Shown: piece by piece, positions 16,868 to 25,749 of the stretch
Layout of the letters: each line of letters opens with the position of its first letter
How positions within the stretch are numbered: the first letter of the stretch is position 1
DNA from: Falsiroseomonas selenitidurans
GTDB lineage: Bacteria; Pseudomonadota; Alphaproteobacteria; Acetobacterales; Acetobacteraceae
Assembly (NCBI RefSeq): GCF_012103215.1
Contig: NZ_JAAVNE010000014.1
Coordinates: 1-64,000 of the forward strand
Direction of reading: 5' to 3'
Length of the DNA stretch: 64,000 nt
Notes under the pieces: model-generated
Seen by the model: the letters and a program-made list of their open reading frames with translations, nothing else
Database searches by the model: none
What the model was told of the DNA's origin: nothing
Translations under genes and position numbers: made by a program

Positions 16868-17649
16868 TGGCGCATCGGCCCGGGTGGTTTGCCCGGATCT
16901 CCGCCGGGGTGGTGGCGCTGTACCTGCTGCTGCCGATCAGCATCATCATCCCGGTCTCGATGACCGACCAGCGCTTCCTGTCGCTGCCGAAGCAGGGATT
17001 GTCCCTGCAGCACTACGTCACCGTGCTGTTCTCCCCGGAGTGGCTGGGTTCCATCTGGCAATCCTTCCTGATCGCGCTGGCGGCGACGGGCCTCGCGGTG
17101 GTGTCGGGCACGCTCTGCGCCATCGGCTGCTGGCGCCTGGCACGGCGATCGACCGATCTGCTGCGGGCGCTGATGCTGCTGCCGATCATCATCCCCTCCA
17201 TCGTCTATGCCATCGGCGCCTATCGCTACTTCGCCGGGCTGGATCTGCTGGACCGCTTCCTGGGCGTGGCGCTGGCACATGGCGTCACCGGCATCCCCTA
17301 CGTCGTCATCACGGTCTCGACCGCGCTCGCCGCCTTCGACCCGCGGCTGGAACAGGCGGCGCGCGGCATGGGGGCCAGCCTGTCGCAGACGCTGCGCTGG
17401 GTGATCCTGCCGCGCATCATGCCGGGCATCCTGTCGGGCGGCATCTTCGCCTTCATCCACAGCTGGGACGAGCTGGTGATCGTGCTGTTCATCGCCTCCC
17501 GCGATGTCTTCACCCTGCCGCGCCGGATCTGGGACGGCATCAACGAGAATCTGGACCCGGCGATGGCGGCCGTCGCCGTGCTGCTGGTGGTGTTCACCAC
17601 CGGGCTGCTGCTGCTGGACCTGGCGTTGCGGCGACGGCGCGCCGAGTAG
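16864..17649 (+). CDS. ABC importer permease, PotC-like
   Basis: Second membrane subunit, 261 residues. Hydrophobic helices start at residue 10 (ISAGVVALYLLLPISIII) and the EAA loop is DPRLEQAARGMGASLSQTL. The start is the first of two adjacent ATG codons and overlaps the previous stop by four bases. It completes a receptor-ATPase-two-permease importer. It is followed after 50 bases by the AraC regulator on the same strand. Confidence 0.92.
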   Translation: MMAHRPGWFARISAGVVALYLLLPISIIIPVSMTDQRFLSLPKQGLSLQHYVTVLFSPEWLGSIWQSFLIALAATGLAVVSGTLCAIGCWRLARRSTDLLRALMLLPIIIPSIVYAIGAYRYFAGLDLLDRFLGVALAHGVTGIPYVVITVSTALAAFDPRLEQAARGMGASLSQTLRWVILPRIMPGILSGGIFAFIHSWDELVIVLFIASRDVFTLPRRIWDGINENLDPAMAAVAVLLVVFTTGLLLLDLALRRRRAE

Positions 17650-17699
17650 CGGCACGAAGATGTTGCCGGGGCGCCGGGACTTCGCCAGATTGCGCCGCC

Positions 17700-18605
17700 A
17701 TGTCCGGGCCAGACACATCCCTGCTCTGGGTGCAGCAGGCGCGGCGCCAGCCCGCCGTCTTCCGCACCCGCTACCACAGCGCCACCCTCACCCTCGGCCG
17801 CCTGCGGCATGAGGGGGAGGAGGAGCTGGTGCTGCAATCCGCCCGGCAGGATGCGCAGCTCGCCATCTTCCATGTCGGGCCGCCGCCACTTCACCATCTC
17901 AGCAACGGGCCGGGCCGGCTGGCGGAGATCTTCCACGCGCCCGACGCTTTCAACCTGACCGACCTGAACGCCGCGCCGAGCTGCCGCATCGTCGGGCCCT
18001 TCGAGAGCCTGCACCTGCACATCCCCCGCGCCGCCCTGGATGACCTGGCGGATGAGGCGGACCTGCCGCGGGTGGAGGCCCTGCGCACCCCCGAGGGCTG
18101 GCACACCCGCGACCCGATCGTGGATGGGATGCGCCCCGCCCTGCTGGCGGCGCTGCAGCGGCCGGCGGAGGTGAGCCAGTTGCTGGTGGACCACCTGCTG
18201 CTGGGCCTGTGTGCCCATCTGGTGCAGCGCTATGGCGGCCTGGCGCAGCCGGTGCGGCTGCGTGCCGGCGGCCTGGCGCCCTGGCAGCTTCGCCTGGCCC
18301 GCGACTTCATGGCGGAGAACATCGGCCGGGACCTCTCCCTGGCCGAGATCGCCCGGCAATGCCGCCTTTCGGTCGCCCATTTCTCCCGCGCCTTCAAGGC
18401 CTCCACCGGCACCACGCCGCATGGCTACCTGCAGGCCTGCCGGGTGGCCCGGGCCCGGCAGTTGCTCGCCCGGCCGGACCTGACCCTGGCCGAGATCGCC
18501 CTGGCCTGCGGCTTCGCCGACCAGAGCCACTTCACCCGCGTCTTCGCGCGCGAGGCGGGCGAGACCCCCGGCCAGTGGCGGCGCCTGCAGCGCCAGGCCG
18601 CCTGA
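17700..18605 (+). CDS. AraC-family transcriptional regulator
   Basis: DNA-binding regulator of 301 residues. The C-terminal third carries two helix-turn-helix units of the AraC type: LSLAEIARQCRLSVAHFSRAFKAS and LTLAEIALACGFADQSHFTRVF, followed by ETPGQWRR. The N-terminal 190 residues are a sensing domain without a recognisable ligand motif. The long frame extending upstream overlaps the permease and is spurious; the ATG at 17700 is chosen. Its place right after the importer suggests that it controls this cluster, perhaps through the intergenic region at 11856-11978. Confidence 0.88.
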   Translation: MSGPDTSLLWVQQARRQPAVFRTRYHSATLTLGRLRHEGEEELVLQSARQDAQLAIFHVGPPPLHHLSNGPGRLAEIFHAPDAFNLTDLNAAPSCRIVGPFESLHLHIPRAALDDLADEADLPRVEALRTPEGWHTRDPIVDGMRPALLAALQRPAEVSQLLVDHLLLGLCAHLVQRYGGLAQPVRLRAGGLAPWQLRLARDFMAENIGRDLSLAEIARQCRLSVAHFSRAFKASTGTTPHGYLQACRVARARQLLARPDLTLAEIALACGFADQSHFTRVFAREAGETPGQWRRLQRQAA

Positions 18606-18711
18606 GGGGCCTGCAAGGCAGCAGGATCCGTCCATCCATGCGGCTTGCGTGCAATCCGGCGGCGCCCCGGCCGATTAGAGCGGCGCCCTCGATTGCCTGA
18701 GGAGCCGATCA

Positions 18712-19176
18712 ATGTCCGAACCCCAAGCCGCTTCCGGGGTCCAGGCGCGCGATGCCGCCGCCTGGCTGCCCGCCATCCCTGGTGAGCGCATCGCCATCCG
18801 CCTGCATGCCGCCCAGGTCCAGGGCCGGTTTTCCGTCATGGAAAGCCTCGCCGAGCCCGGCTGCGCCACCCCGCTGCACCTGCATGCGGAGGAGGAGACC
18901 TTCTACGTGATCGAGGGGACCCCGACCTTCCGGCTGGGCGACAAGGTCTTCACCACCGCCCCGGGCGATCTGGTGCTGATTCCGGCCGGCACGCCGCATG
19001 CCTGGATCAATGCGGGCGAGGTGCCCAGCCGCATGATCGCCACCTTCGCCCCCGGCGGGGTGGAGGCGCTGTTCAGCCGCATCGCCGAACTGCCGCCGGA
19101 GGAGCTGGTCCCGCTCGCCGCCTCCTATGGCACCATCCTGCTGGGACCGCCGATGACGGTGGCGGAGCTGGCATGA
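18712..19176 (+). CDS. Cupin-domain protein
   Basis: Small beta-barrel protein of 154 residues. Cupin motif 1 is PLHLHAEEETFYVIEG, with the metal-binding His-x-His and Glu; motif 2 is PAGTPHAWIN with the third His. The metal site looks intact, so it could be a dioxygenase, isomerase or sugar/hormone-type binding protein; the family does not allow a choice. The ribosome site is GAGGAG. It overlaps the DoxX-like membrane gene by four bases and is probably co-transcribed with it. Confidence 0.87.
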   Translation: MSEPQAASGVQARDAAAWLPAIPGERIAIRLHAAQVQGRFSVMESLAEPGCATPLHLHAEEETFYVIEGTPTFRLGDKVFTTAPGDLVLIPAGTPHAWINAGEVPSRMIATFAPGGVEALFSRIAELPPEELVPLAASYGTILLGPPMTVAELA

Positions 19177-19556
19177 GGGAGGGGGCGATGACGGGGACGA
19201 TGTCGCGCGGGCTGGACTGGGTGCTGCGCGGGTTGCTGGTGGTGCTGTTCACCATCGCCGGCGCCATGAAGCTGACGGCGCATCCCTTCGAACTGCACGG
19301 CTTCGCGCATTTCGGCTACCCGCTGTGGTTCATGTACGCGATCGGCGCCATCGAATTCGCGGCCGGCTTCGCGCTGCTGCAGGCGCGGCTGCTGATGCCG
19401 GCGGTGGCCGTGCTGGGCGTGGTGCTGCTGGGCGCGGTGGCCAGCCATCTGCGCGTCGGCGACCCGCCGGCCATGGCGCTGCCGGCGGTGGTCGCGCTGG
19501 CCATGCTCGCGGGGCTTGCGGTGCTGCACCGGCGGCGGTCGCGCGCCCTGGCGTGA
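19173..19556 (+). CDS. DoxX-like membrane protein
   Basis: Integral membrane protein of 127 residues with four hydrophobic helices (about 14-30, 45-67, 74-92 and 97-116). The sequence LLVVLFTIAGAMKLTAHP is the DoxX/DoxD-like family start. Members are associated with redox and thiosulfate metabolism or membrane oxidative stress; the exact role is unclear. The ATG overlaps the cupin stop (ATGA). A strong hairpin follows at 19579-19604. Confidence 0.85.
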   Translation: MREGAMTGTMSRGLDWVLRGLLVVLFTIAGAMKLTAHPFELHGFAHFGYPLWFMYAIGAIEFAAGFALLQARLLMPAVAVLGVVLLGAVASHLRVGDPPAMALPAVVALAMLAGLAVLHRRRSRALA

Positions 19557-19578
19557 GGGGGCTGCCTTGCGCCATGCG

Positions 19579-19604
19579 GCCGCGCCACGACAAGATGGCG
19601 CGGC
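19579..19604. terminator. Hairpin after the cupin-DoxX pair
   Basis: Perfect 9-bp arms GCCGCGCCA and TGGCGCGGC with an 8-base loop lie between the DoxX stop and the next start. There is no T-run. It could end the cupin-DoxX message or act in the leader of the deiminase-like gene. Confidence 0.5.
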
Positions 19605-19639
19605 ACCATGTTCCGCCAGGCAGCGAGGAAGGCTCCGCC

Positions 19640-20650
19640 ATGACGCGCGCGATGAGTGAGTTCGACCACCGCTACAACATGCTGATCGAGCGCTTCGCCA
19701 GCGAGCCGGAGCCGGCCTTCGAGACCGCCGGCGAGCAGGCCTTCACCTGGGGCCGCGAATGGGGCTGCAATTCGGATATCGGCACGCTGCGCGTGGTGCT
19801 GATGCACCGCCCCGGCGAGGAGATGCGCGTGGTGGACAGGCTGCCGCACATCCCGGAACTCAACGCCTTTGGCGATCCCGCCACCGGCGCCTATTGGCGC
19901 GGCGATACGCGCCCCACGCTGGAACAGCAGCAGGCCCAGCATGATGCGCTGGCGGCCGCGCTGCGCGAGGAAGGCGTGGAGGTGGTGTACCTGAAGCGCG
20001 CCGCGCCGGGCCGGCACAAATCCATTTACACCCGGGACAGCTGCATCGGCATCCAGGGCGGCGCCATCGTCACCCGCATGGGGCCGCGCATCCGGCGCGG
20101 GGAGGAAGCGCCGGTGACGGAGACGCTGGCGGCGCTCGGCATGCCCATCCTGCGCACCATCCACGGCACCGGGCTGATGGAGGGCGGCAGCTTCGCCTAT
20201 ATCCGGCCGGACCTCGCCGTGGTCGGCGTCTCCTCCCGCGTCAATGAGGAAGGCGCGCGGCAGCTGGAGGAGGTGCTGGCGGTGCAGGGCACGAAGCTGA
20301 TCCGCGTGCAGATCCCGGGCTACCGCCTGCATATCGATGGCGCCTTCGTGATGATCGACCACGACACCGCGATCGTGAACCCCTCCACGCTGCCCTTCGT
20401 CTTCATGGAGGCAATGAAGCGCGAGGGCGTGAAGCTGATCGCGGTGAACCACGAGGACCCGTCCTGGACCATCAACTGCCTGGCGGTCCGGCCCGGCCGC
20501 ATCCTGATGAGCGACAAGGTCGGCCCGCGGACGCAGGAGGCGCTGGACCGCGCCGATATCTCCATCCGCCTGGTCGATTACGACAAGGTCGGTCTTGGCG
20601 GTGGCGGCATCCACTGCTCCACCAGCCCGCTGGTGCGCGACCGGCTCTGA
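19640..20650 (+). CDS. Arginine deiminase/DDAH-fold guanidino hydrolase
   Basis: Enzyme of the pentein (amidinotransferase) superfamily, 336 residues. Expected active-site elements are present: acidic residues in YTRDSCIGI and MEGGSF, His in HIDGAFVM and the catalytic Cys in GGIHCSTSP near the C-terminus. This set hydrolyses guanidino compounds such as arginine or methylarginines, giving citrulline-like products, or transfers amidino groups. Substrate choice is not clear. The start is the ATG at 19640 behind AGGAAGG; an ATG 12 bases later is an alternative. It stands alone between the DoxX gene and hflX and may feed the nitrogen catabolism encoded around it. Confidence 0.85.
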   Translation: MTRAMSEFDHRYNMLIERFASEPEPAFETAGEQAFTWGREWGCNSDIGTLRVVLMHRPGEEMRVVDRLPHIPELNAFGDPATGAYWRGDTRPTLEQQQAQHDALAAALREEGVEVVYLKRAAPGRHKSIYTRDSCIGIQGGAIVTRMGPRIRRGEEAPVTETLAALGMPILRTIHGTGLMEGGSFAYIRPDLAVVGVSSRVNEEGARQLEEVLAVQGTKLIRVQIPGYRLHIDGAFVMIDHDTAIVNPSTLPFVFMEAMKREGVKLIAVNHEDPSWTINCLAVRPGRILMSDKVGPRTQEALDRADISIRLVDYDKVGLGGGGIHCSTSPLVRDRL

Positions 20651-20682
20651 GCTTTTCGCGGGATCCGTGCTAGGCCCCGGGG

Positions 20683-22035
20683 ATGGAGACCAAAGCCCCG
20701 ATCCCGCTCGCCGTCCTCGTCGGCATCCAGACGCCCGAGGTGGACGACATCGCCCACGCCGCCAGCCTTGAGGAACTCGGGCGGCTGGTGAAGACGCTGG
20801 GCTATGAGGTGGTGGGCCAGGTGTCCCAGCGCCGGGAGGGCACCGGCGCTGGCTCGCTGCTCGGCAGCGGCAAGCTGGCCGAACTGGCAGCGCTGACCGG
20901 CGGCACCGGCGAGATCGGCACCATGGCGCCGCCGCCCCGGGCCAAGGCCAGGCAGCGCTTCGAGGGCGCCGGTGAATCCGCCAGGGCGGAGGCGCCGGAG
21001 GAGGCGCCGGCGCGGCGGCCCGAATTCGTCATCGTCGACCACGAACTTTCGCCCAGCCAGATCCGCAACCTGGAACGCGCCACCGGCGCCCAGGTGCTGG
21101 ACCGCACCGGCGTCATCGTCGAGATCTTCCACCGCCACGCCAACACGCGGGAGGCGAAGCTGCAGGTGGAGATGGCGCGGCTGAAATACGTCGCGCCGCG
21201 GCTGCGCGAATCCTCCGGCGGCGGCGGGCGCCAGCAGGGGCCGGGCGCAGGCGAGACGACGCTGGACCTCGACCGCCGCAAGATCCGCGACCGCATCGCG
21301 GAGCTGAAGGACCAGCTGGAAGCCGTTCAGCGGGACGCCGACAACCGCCGCTCCGCCCGGCGGGACCAGCTGCGGGTGGCGCTGGTGGGGTATACGAATG
21401 CCGGCAAATCCTCCCTGATGCGGGCGCTGACCGGCAGCCAGGTGCTGGTGGAGGACAAGCTGTTCGCCACGCTGGACACCACCGTGCGCATCCTGCAGCC
21501 GGAGACGCGGCCCCGCGTGCTGGTCTCCGACACGGTCGGCTTCATCAAGCAATTGCCGCATGACCTGGTGGCCTCCTTCCGCTCGACCCTGGCGGAGGCG
21601 CTGGAGGCGTCGCTGCTGTTGTTCGTGGTGGATGCCTCCGACCCGACCTATGAGGCGCAGCTGGAGGTCAGCCGTTCCGTGTTGCGCGAGATCGGCGCCG
21701 ATGTGGTGCCCGCCCGGCTGGTGCTGAACAAGATGGACCGGGTGGATGCGGCCGGGCGCGCGGCGCTGCGGGAGAAGCACCCGGACGCCATCATGCTGTC
21801 CGCCCATGCGCCGGAGGATGTGGGCGCCCTGCGGGAGACGCTGATCGGCTTCTTCGAGGCGCAGATGGTCGAGGATGTGCTGCGGCTGCCCTATGCGAAG
21901 CAGGGGCTGATCGGCGAGGTCTACGAAAGCGCCCGCGTGCTGTCCGAGGCGTATGACGAGAAGGGCCGCGTGCTGACGGTGCGCGGCCTGCCCGGCGCCA
22001 TCGCGCGGCTCCAGCGGAGCCTCGCCACGCCCTGA
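20683..22035 (+). CDS. hflX: Ribosome-associated GTPase HflX
   Basis: GTPase of 450 residues that splits stalled or stressed ribosomes in known homologues. The N-terminal HflX domain (residues 1-215) includes GSGK and the VDHELSPSQIRNLE segment, followed by a Gly-rich linker and coiled coil. The G domain has GYTNAGKSS (G1), DTVGFI (G3), and NKMD (G4). An insertion of about 40 residues rich in Ala, Glu and Pro lies near residues 85-115. No hfq gene is next to it, unlike the hfq-hflX pair of many alphaproteobacteria. A GC hairpin follows. Confidence 0.95.
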   Translation: METKAPIPLAVLVGIQTPEVDDIAHAASLEELGRLVKTLGYEVVGQVSQRREGTGAGSLLGSGKLAELAALTGGTGEIGTMAPPPRAKARQRFEGAGESARAEAPEEAPARRPEFVIVDHELSPSQIRNLERATGAQVLDRTGVIVEIFHRHANTREAKLQVEMARLKYVAPRLRESSGGGGRQQGPGAGETTLDLDRRKIRDRIAELKDQLEAVQRDADNRRSARRDQLRVALVGYTNAGKSSLMRALTGSQVLVEDKLFATLDTTVRILQPETRPRVLVSDTVGFIKQLPHDLVASFRSTLAEALEASLLLFVVDASDPTYEAQLEVSRSVLREIGADVVPARLVLNKMDRVDAAGRAALREKHPDAIMLSAHAPEDVGALRETLIGFFEAQMVEDVLRLPYAKQGLIGEVYESARVLSEAYDEKGRVLTVRGLPGAIARLQRSLATP

Positions 22036-22048
22036 GCGTGGGCGTGCG

Positions 22049-22065
22049 GCCGCCCGGCGGGCGGC
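22049..22065 (+). terminator. Possible hflX terminator hairpin
   Basis: GCCGCCC-GGC-GGGCGGC, 7-bp arms, lies 14 bases past the hflX stop. No T-run follows, so only a weak intrinsic terminator would be expected. Confidence 0.35.
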
Positions 22066-22222
22066 GCATGCTGTCGCGTCATCCTGCCCAGGGAAGGGGC
22101 GGTTCATCTCCGCAGGACGCGCCGCGCGCCATCTTCGTCCGTGATCGCTGGGTTGACGCGCGTGGATCGCAGCATGACAGTCCTGCCATATTCGTTGCGC
22201 GCGAACGGGGTTTGGCGGATTG

Positions 22223-23857
22223 ATGAGCCAGGAAGTTGTGTTCACCGGCGGGCGCGTGTTCCGCGGCCTGGCGGGCGGCTTTGCCGAGGCTGTGGCGGTC
22301 CGGGATGGGCTGGTGCTCGCGGTGGGGGCGGAGGCCGATGTGCTGGCGGCGGCCGGGCCACAGGCGCGGCGCGTGGACCTGGCGGGCCGCGTCGCCATCC
22401 CCGCCTTCAACGAGGCGCATATGCACCTGCTGCCCTATGGGCTGGCGCTGGCGGGGGTTAATCTGCGGGCCGAGGCGGTGCGCAGCCTGGACGAGGTGCT
22501 GGCCCGAATCGGCCGCGCCGCGCAGCAGGCCCCGAAGGGCGCCTGGGTGCTCGGCCGCGGCTACGACCATGCGGAACTCGATATCGGCCGGCATCCCACG
22601 GCGGCGGAGCTGGACCGCGTCTCGCCGGACAATCCCGTCTTCATCGTCCGCACCTGCGGCCATATGGGCGTGGCGAATTCCGCGGCGATGCGCGCGGCCG
22701 GCGTCGGCCACAACACGCCGGACCCCGAGGGCGGCGTGGTGGAACGCCGCGGCGGCGCGCTGACCGGCCTGTTCCAGGAACGCGCCATGCGGCTGATCCG
22801 GGACGTGGTGCCGGAGCCGGATGAGGCGACGCTGGTGGCGGCGATCGAGCGGGCGGGCAACCACCTGGCCTCGCTCGGCTTCGCCTCCGCCACCGACATG
22901 AATGTCGGCATGACGGCCGGCATGGCGGAGGTCGCCGCCTTCCGCAGCGCCGTCGCCACGGGCCGCTCGCCGATGCGCATGTGGAACGTGCTCGCCGGCA
23001 ATCCGGAAGGCATCGCGCTGCAGGCCTGGGAGGCCGGGCTGCGGCCGGGCCAGGGCGACGACATGCTGCGCTGGGGCGCGGTGAAGGTCTTTGCCGATGG
23101 CTCCGCCGGTGGCCTGACCGCGGCCTTCTTCGACCCGTATCTGGAGAGCGCGGGCGGCGGCACCGGCGTCTTCACCTTCCCCGACGACAAGATCCACGCC
23201 TTGCTGAAACTGTTCCATGAGCAGGGCTGGCAGCTGGATATCCACGCCATCGGCGATGCGGCGATCGAGCAGGTGCTGGTCGGCATGGAGATGGCCGACA
23301 GCGAAGCCCACCCTTTCCTCGGCCGCCGCCACCGCATCGAACACTGCGGCTTCCTGACGCCGCACCAGCGCAAGCGCATGCTGGCGCGCGGCATCCTGCC
23401 GGTGCCGCAGCCGGCCTTCATGTACGAGTTCGGCGACCTCTACATCCGCAACCTCGGCCGCGCGCGCAGCGAGGAAGCCTATCCGATGCGCACCTGGCTG
23501 GAGGAGGGGCACCATCCGGCGGCGTCCTCCGACTGCCCCGTCTCCTCCGTCGATCCCTTCGCCAATCTCTTCACCATGCTGACGCGCAAGACCAATCGCG
23601 GCACGGTGCTGGGGCCGGACCAGACGCTGACGGCGGAGCAGGCCGTGCACTGCCAGACCTGGTGCGGCGCCTACACCCAATTCGCCGAGGATCGCCGCGG
23701 CACGCTGGAGCCGGGCATGCAGGCCGACATCGCCGTGCTGTCGCGCGACATTTTTGCGAGTGAGCCGGAGCAGGTGCTGCGCGACACGCGGGCGGACCTG
23801 ACGCTGCGCGGCGGCGCGGTGATCTTCGACCGGCACGGGGCGCTTGCATCATGCTGA
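22223..23857 (+). CDS. Amidohydrolase, YtcJ-like, heading a peptide-type ABC operon
   Basis: Metal-dependent hydrolase of 544 residues, related in layout to the protein encoded at 8929-10536. AHMH near residue 70 supplies two metal ligands; RTCGHMGVANS, VKVFADGSAGG, IHAIGDAA, IEHCGFL and SSDCPVSS are the remaining family motifs. The ATG at 22223 is preceded directly by a TTG that would add one residue. The last seven bases overlap the permease start, which makes it the first gene of a long import operon. The 187-base gap upstream is the likely promoter region. Substrate unknown. Confidence 0.9.
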   Translation: MSQEVVFTGGRVFRGLAGGFAEAVAVRDGLVLAVGAEADVLAAAGPQARRVDLAGRVAIPAFNEAHMHLLPYGLALAGVNLRAEAVRSLDEVLARIGRAAQQAPKGAWVLGRGYDHAELDIGRHPTAAELDRVSPDNPVFIVRTCGHMGVANSAAMRAAGVGHNTPDPEGGVVERRGGALTGLFQERAMRLIRDVVPEPDEATLVAAIERAGNHLASLGFASATDMNVGMTAGMAEVAAFRSAVATGRSPMRMWNVLAGNPEGIALQAWEAGLRPGQGDDMLRWGAVKVFADGSAGGLTAAFFDPYLESAGGGTGVFTFPDDKIHALLKLFHEQGWQLDIHAIGDAAIEQVLVGMEMADSEAHPFLGRRHRIEHCGFLTPHQRKRMLARGILPVPQPAFMYEFGDLYIRNLGRARSEEAYPMRTWLEEGHHPAASSDCPVSSVDPFANLFTMLTRKTNRGTVLGPDQTLTAEQAVHCQTWCGAYTQFAEDRRGTLEPGMQADIAVLSRDIFASEPEQVLRDTRADLTLRGGAVIFDRHGALASC

Positions 23858-24792
23858 GGCATGCGGTGCAGCGGCTGCTGCTGGCGGTGCCGGTGATGTT
23901 CGGCGTGCTGCTGGTGGGCTTCCTGCTGATGCAGGTGGTCCCCACCGACCCCGCCATCGTCCGCGCCGGGCCGAATGCGAGCGCCGAGGTCATCGCGCAG
24001 ATCCGCACCGACCTCGGCCTGGATGAGCCGCTCTATGTGCAGTTCGCGCTGTATCTGTGGCGGCTGCTGCAGGGCGATCTGGGCGTCTCCATCATCAACA
24101 ACGTGCCGGTCGCCGGCGAACTCGCCTCCACCATCGGGCCGACGCTGGAACTGATGCTGGCCAGCCTGATCTGGTCCATCCCGCTCGGCATCGCCATGGG
24201 CACGGTGGGTGCCTATTGGCGCGGCGCGCTGATCGACCGGGTGGTGATGGCCTTCAGCGTCGCGGGCGTTTCCGTGCCGGTTTTCTTCCTCGGCCTCGTG
24301 CTGATCTGGTTCGTCGGCTTCCAATGGCAGTGGCTGCCCTTCACCGGGCGCGAGGGGCCCTTGTGGACCTGGCAGGGCCTGCGCGCGATCATCCTGCCGG
24401 CCATCACGCTGGGCGGCGTCTTCGTGGGCCCCGTGGCGCGCATGACGCGCACGGCGGTGCTGGACGTGCTGGGCGCGGACCATGTGCGCACCGCCCGCGC
24501 CAAGGGGCTGACGGAACGCCTTGTGGTCACGCGGCATGCGCTGCGCAACGCCATGGTGCCGGTGGTGACGCTGATCGGCCTGCAGATTGGCTTCCTGCTG
24601 GGCGGCGCGGTGGTGACGGAAACCGTGTTCTCCTGGCCCGGCGTCGGGCGCCTGGCGGTGGGTGCCATCCTGTCCTCCGACTTCCCGATGGCGCAGGGCA
24701 CCATCATCGTCCTGTCCATGGGCTTCATCCTGGTGAACCTCACGGTGGATCTTCTCTACGGGGTGTTGGACCCGCGGGTGCGGGCATCATGA
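23851..24792 (+). CDS. ABC importer permease, DppB-like
   Basis: Inner-membrane permease of 313 residues in the dipeptide/oligopeptide/nickel family. The N-terminal helix VQRLLLAVPVMFGVLLVGF and the segment LRTDLGL-type region (IRTDLGLDEPLY) are typical of DppB. The coupling region is DHVRTARAKGLTERLVVTRH. About six membrane helices are expected. It overlaps the amidohydrolase and is 73 bases from dppC-like. Confidence 0.93.
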   Translation: MLRHAVQRLLLAVPVMFGVLLVGFLLMQVVPTDPAIVRAGPNASAEVIAQIRTDLGLDEPLYVQFALYLWRLLQGDLGVSIINNVPVAGELASTIGPTLELMLASLIWSIPLGIAMGTVGAYWRGALIDRVVMAFSVAGVSVPVFFLGLVLIWFVGFQWQWLPFTGREGPLWTWQGLRAIILPAITLGGVFVGPVARMTRTAVLDVLGADHVRTARAKGLTERLVVTRHALRNAMVPVVTLIGLQIGFLLGGAVVTETVFSWPGVGRLAVGAILSSDFPMAQGTIIVLSMGFILVNLTVDLLYGVLDPRVRAS

Positions 24793-24865
24793 CGGCTTCC
24801 GATGATCGCAGGGCGCAGACGCCATTGGCGGCGAGCACCGGAGATCTGAATCGGATGTCTCAGCC

Positions 24866-25729
24866 ATGAGCACGACTGTGACGGAGATCGTCGCCCCCGC
24901 CCGGCCGGGCACGCTCAAGCTGTTGCTGCGCGAGCCGGCGGCGGCGGTGGCACTTGCCATCGTGGTGCTGGTGATCCTGGCGGCGCTGCTGGCGCCCTGG
25001 CTCGCCCCCTACGACCCCTTCGAGACCGACCTGATGGCGGTGATGCAGCCGCCGGACGACAAATACCTGCTGGGCACGGACGGGCAGGGGCGGGACATGC
25101 TGTCGCGCATGCTGTTCGGCCTGCGGGTGACGCTGGCGATGGGTGCGCTGAGCCTTGGCATCGGTGGCGCGATCGGCGTGGCGATGGGTTTCGCCGCCGC
25201 GTATTACCGCCGTGTCGACGGGCTGCTGATGCGGCTGGCGGACATCATGCTGTCCTTCCCCGCCATCCTGTTCGGCCTGGCCATCGCGGCGATCTTCGGG
25301 CCGGGCGTCACCGCCGTGGTCATCGCGCTGGCGGTGGCGACGGTGCCGCTGATGGCGCGCATCGCGCGGTCCACCGCGCTGGTCGTGCTGGGGCAGGACT
25401 ACATCGAGGCGGCGCGGGCGCAGGGCATGGGCGATGCGCGGCTGATCTGGCGGCACCTGATGCCGAACTGCGCCAGCCCGATCCTGGTGTTCGCCACGCT
25501 GCGCTTCGGCCAGGTGATCCTGCTGGGTTCGGCGCTGTCCTTTCTCGGCCTCGGCGCGCAGCCGCCGATCGCGGAGCTGGGCGCGATGGCGGCGCAGGGG
25601 CGCACCTTCCTGTTCTTCGCGCCGCATATTTCCGTCATCCCGGCCATCGGCATCTTCGTCGTCGTGCTGGCCTTCAATGTGCTGGGGGATGCGCTGCGCG
25701 ACGCGCTCGACCCCCGGCTGCGCGTCTGA
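24866..25729 (+). CDS. ABC importer permease, DppC-like
   Basis: Second permease, 287 residues. A cytosolic N-terminus of about 25 residues precedes the first helix. Family features include LLGTDGQGRDMLSRMLFG and the EAA region DYIEAARAQGMGDARLIWRH. Its final base overlaps the ATG at 25729 that could also begin the receptor gene. Confidence 0.93.
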   Translation: MSTTVTEIVAPARPGTLKLLLREPAAAVALAIVVLVILAALLAPWLAPYDPFETDLMAVMQPPDDKYLLGTDGQGRDMLSRMLFGLRVTLAMGALSLGIGGAIGVAMGFAAAYYRRVDGLLMRLADIMLSFPAILFGLAIAAIFGPGVTAVVIALAVATVPLMARIARSTALVVLGQDYIEAARAQGMGDARLIWRHLMPNCASPILVFATLRFGQVILLGSALSFLGLGAQPPIAELGAMAAQGRTFLFFAPHISVIPAIGIFVVVLAFNVLGDALRDALDPRLRV

Positions 25730-25749
25730 TGTCAATCAGGGAGAAGAAG

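Noticed and set aside
22036..22222. Sigma-70 promoter with TTGAC before the amidohydrolase operon
   Set aside because: A TTGACG is present near 22153 but no acceptable -10 box lies at proper spacing.
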